A program made the position numbers and the translations under genes. The notes below the pieces were generated by a model, which was not told the origin of the DNA, made no database searches, and saw nothing but the letters and a program-made list of their open reading frames with translations. Shown piece after piece: positions 1 through 64,000 of a DNA stretch of 64,000 bases; the stretch's first letter is position 1, and every line of letters begins with the position of its first letter. Source of the DNA: Cristatella mucedo (Eukaryota > Bryozoa > Phylactolaemata > Cristatellidae); assembly GCA_009760855.2 (NCBI GenBank), contig WPIO01000024.1:3472501-3536500 (forward strand). The letters are read 5' to 3'.

Positions 1-755
1 GTCATTTCATATCTGAAGTTGAAAATAAATTGTATTACAAGTTCGAAAAATATTGTAATTATATAGCACGTCCGTATATCCAGTAAGCGGAAGTCACTGC
101 TGATTCATCAGCCGACACTAACTGGTGGAAAATTTAGACCGCGTGCGAATACAAATGAGAATAGACGAAGAATGTACTCTCATAGCTGAATACTTTTATA
201 TCGTCGGAAAAAAGGCCGAAAGAAAGAAATTACCGACAAATTGACAAATTGACTGAACTTAAAATTTCGATGGATCTGGAACCAAAATGAGAAACTATTT
301 GCGTAATTTAAATGACGTATGCCTAACTATCGCAGGCAACAGCGAGAAAAACTACAAAGAAAGGTATTACAACGTCTCCTTCCAGATACTCGAGGAAGGC
401 GCTATTATTTTCGAATTCAAGCAAATGCAAGATAATCAAGCGTATCAAAACTGCAACGAATTTGCTACGTCAAGATTTCGCCAAACTAAAAATTTCTAAT
501 TATGAAAAGAGCTTTAGGATTGCCCGTCAGTAGAGGGCGAACTCACCAATAAAATCCATGGACACGCAGTTGCGCCTTTTGAAGTGAAGTGGTTTTTCTC
601 GATTTTTTAAATAGTAAATGCTAGTTTATAAAAGTTCCAGCATTGGCGTACACGTTGAAGACCAAGCGACACCGTCCGATGATTAAAGTTGTGCGTCTGT
701 TTTAATAAAGCAGCAAATGCTAGCTACACGGCAAGTTTTCGCTTTGACATTGTAG
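1..755 (+). other. Intron preceding module 1 exon 15
   Basis: No M1 exon is recognisable. A short open stretch (287-499, 70 codons) has no family signature I recognise and no linked splice signals in the right phase. No mobile element is identified with confidence. Confidence 0.5.
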
Positions 756-62199
<61,444 letters not shown>

Positions 62200-62799
62200 G
62201 TAAATATGAATGTCCTGTTGAAGAATACCGCGTCACGTCTTGCCCTGGATCTGCATTCGCTGCTAGTCGAAGCTTGCATGAGGACAATCACGAAACGATA
62301 TTTTTGTTCGCTTGCACTGAATATTCAGATCGAACAGACACTAGATGAGCTCTCTCTTGAATAAGCTACTCTCGTAATAGCAGGGTCTTCGTGAAAACTC
62401 CTTATTTAATCAAGTAATTTCATGACCAATGATAAGATCAATCGGGTTTTTGATTTAGAGCAACTGTTTTGCTTAAGAAAGTTTGCTCGCTATTAGTTTG
62501 AATACGGACATCATTGGGATTGATAGAAAGGAGGCAGAAAAGTCCACATCTGTCCACATCGCCCTAAAAAATCAAGGTAGGTTTTTCTTGGCGGGCCGTA
62601 AAGAACGCTATGAAATCCTTGCAATATTATTTCAAGATTAATCCAAATTTTGCAAGATTAATACAAATAGAGCAGCTTTAATTTTTTTCGGAAACTTTTC
62701 TGAGATTTTGAGGATTTAGAAGCAAACCTATTGATAGCAACATGCCCTGCAGCTTACCAATAAGCAGTTAGATCAGGGGTCGGCTAACTTTTCCGACTA

Positions 62800-63475
62800 C
62801 TAAGCCATTCATGAGATCAGGAAGGCACACCGGAAACCACGAAAAAACCACGCAAAGTCACGGGATGTTGTGACGCAGGTCGGGAGTGAGTTCCGGGCTT
62901 TGAAAGCAGGCGAACTAAATGTACGTTCTCCAAAGGATTTGAGGATTTGGGATCGACTTCAAGGTTTTGTCACTCACTTTCAGGTCACTTTATTCTTTAG
63001 CTCCAGCCTATCTCTCAGATCTACTCCCCACCAGGCCAAGCATCTTACCAACCGCTTTTCGGAATCAAAGTGTTTGCTAATAGCCCATACAAACTTCAAA
63101 TCCTATGGAGACCGTGCATTTAGCTTATATGCTCACAAAGACTATAACTCACTCCCGAATTGCGTCACAACATTCCCTGACTTCACTACATTTAAAAAGA
63201 ACTTAAAAGACGCACCAATTTAGCACTGCATTTAGTGGGTCCCTATGATTTTTCCTTTATGTGGTTATGCGTGCTAACACTGTGCATGCTGCCACTGACC
63301 ACACTTGCATGCTGACACTGTGCATGTCACCCCAAACATGGTATTCATATTGTTTATCAAGCTTAATATTACCCACCATTCAATCGTGTTTCCCTTTGCA
63401 GCGAACTTAAAGTGCCCAGACAGTGATTGAGTTCTCAGAGGGCACTTTAACAAGTGTATTATTATTATTAAGCTG
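62800..63475. mobile_element. Head-to-head LINE family 1 fragments
   Basis: 62840-62955 is a reverse piece of the thumb region. 62955-63475 is a forward copy with AFSLYAHKDYNSLPN, the 3'-UTR and tail. Both cover the same part of the element, so they are separate insertions rather than one inverted one. Confidence 0.75.
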
Positions 63476-63857
63476 CATTTCCCGAGTTCTCTCGAGCAGT
63501 GTTCAGCAAGTAACAAGTAACTTCAAAATCATATCGATAAAATTAATATAAGTAAATTAAATAAAAACTTAGGGACATTGCGAAATCAATTTTCAAGAAT
63601 AAGCCACGCTTACTAAGTTCCTAGACTTACACCCCTTTCAGAAACTTTCCTAGGAGTTAGCTTCTTCTGCAAATGCTGCTTGCAGAAATACGATGCACTC
63701 ATGATGTCACTTGTTTAACATTGTATCATAACTCGTGATATTCTTATATAATAAATCTGCGATTGTTCCGTCACCCACAACAATAGTTGGCTTAATCGTA
63801 GTTATGTTGTGAGATTGTATATGTCAGCAAGTACACAGCTATCGGTAGTGGTCCACA

Positions 63858-64000
63858 TATAATAATAATACTAATAATAATGCACTTGATAAAGCGCCCA
63901 CAGAGAACTCAATATCTTTCTAGGCGCTTTGCATTTGCTGATATATGTGCTATTCCGATGTTCCTTTCCAATCAGTAAACGTAAAGCGCCTAGAAAAAGA
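63858..64000. mobile_element. Facing LINE family 1 3' ends
   Basis: A reverse tail with (TAA)n at 63858-63945, then a forward aaagcgcctagaaaaaga at 63980-64000 cut by the window end. Confidence 0.7.

Larger units (their letters stand above)
62200..64000 (+). other. Module 3 intron 13 (partial)
   Basis: No exon 14 equivalent (DDAFNL) is recognised before the window ends. Contains the LINE fragments listed separately. Confidence 0.6.

Noticed and set aside
287-499. 70-codon frame starting MRNYLRNLNDVCL
   Set aside because: No recognised family, no fitting splice context and wrong for an M1 exon; chance open frame or old element piece.
62200-62364. Open extension beyond module 3 exon 13
   Set aside because: It follows a GT donor conserved in position with module 2, and the residues do not match the M1 family.

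Overview
The window is a stretch of animal (invertebrate) nuclear genome. It shows GT-AG introns, small phase-matched exons scattered over tens of kilobases, many LINE relics, tRNA-derived SINEs and long microsatellites, and no bacterial gene organisation. The phylum cannot be fixed from sequence alone. The repeats (L2/CR1-like LINEs with an ATT tail, SINEs sharing that tail) would suit a spiralian, but that is a guess.

The only protein-coding gene I can support fills the window on the + strand. It encodes M1-family zinc aminopeptidase (aminopeptidase N-like) units. I rebuilt 41 exons by hand: the last seven exons of one M1 unit (module 1, 756-7598), a complete 21-exon unit (module 2, 8084-41202) and the first 13 exons of a third (module 3, 41723-62199, running off the right edge). 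Module 2 sums to 2694 nt, or 898 codons. Modules 2 and 3 both carry GAMEN, HELAH, the downstream zinc-ligand Glu in NEGF and the catalytic Tyr in SYAKG. Corresponding exons have identical lengths in every module, except exon 11 (185 versus 182 nt).

The most interesting point is how the modules join. The last exon of modules 1 and 2 ends in a phase-1 donor exactly where ordinary aminopeptidase N proteins stop. The first exon of the next module starts about 500 bp later with a phase-1 acceptor. No signal peptide, membrane anchor or obvious promoter is visible between them. The simplest reading is one gene encoding a chain of M1 peptidase modules in one polypeptide, made by tandem duplication of a 1-1 phase-symmetric unit. 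Separate genes are not excluded: reading through either donor gives an in-frame stop within a few codons to a dozen codons.

Layout: 1-755 intron; 756-7598 module 1 C-terminal half, GC-rich; 7599-8083 inter-module intron with a SINE; 8084-41202 module 2, its introns swollen by LINE fragments, a 570-bp AG tract, a 355-bp CTACTG tract and TA tracts; 41203-41722 second inter-module intron; 41723-62199 module 3 N-terminal two thirds, more AT-rich; 62200-64000 intron with LINE relics. I found no convincing intact tRNA or rRNA gene, CRISPR array or second host gene. Everything was read by eye without alignments, so splice sites are predictions and mobile-element edges are approximate.
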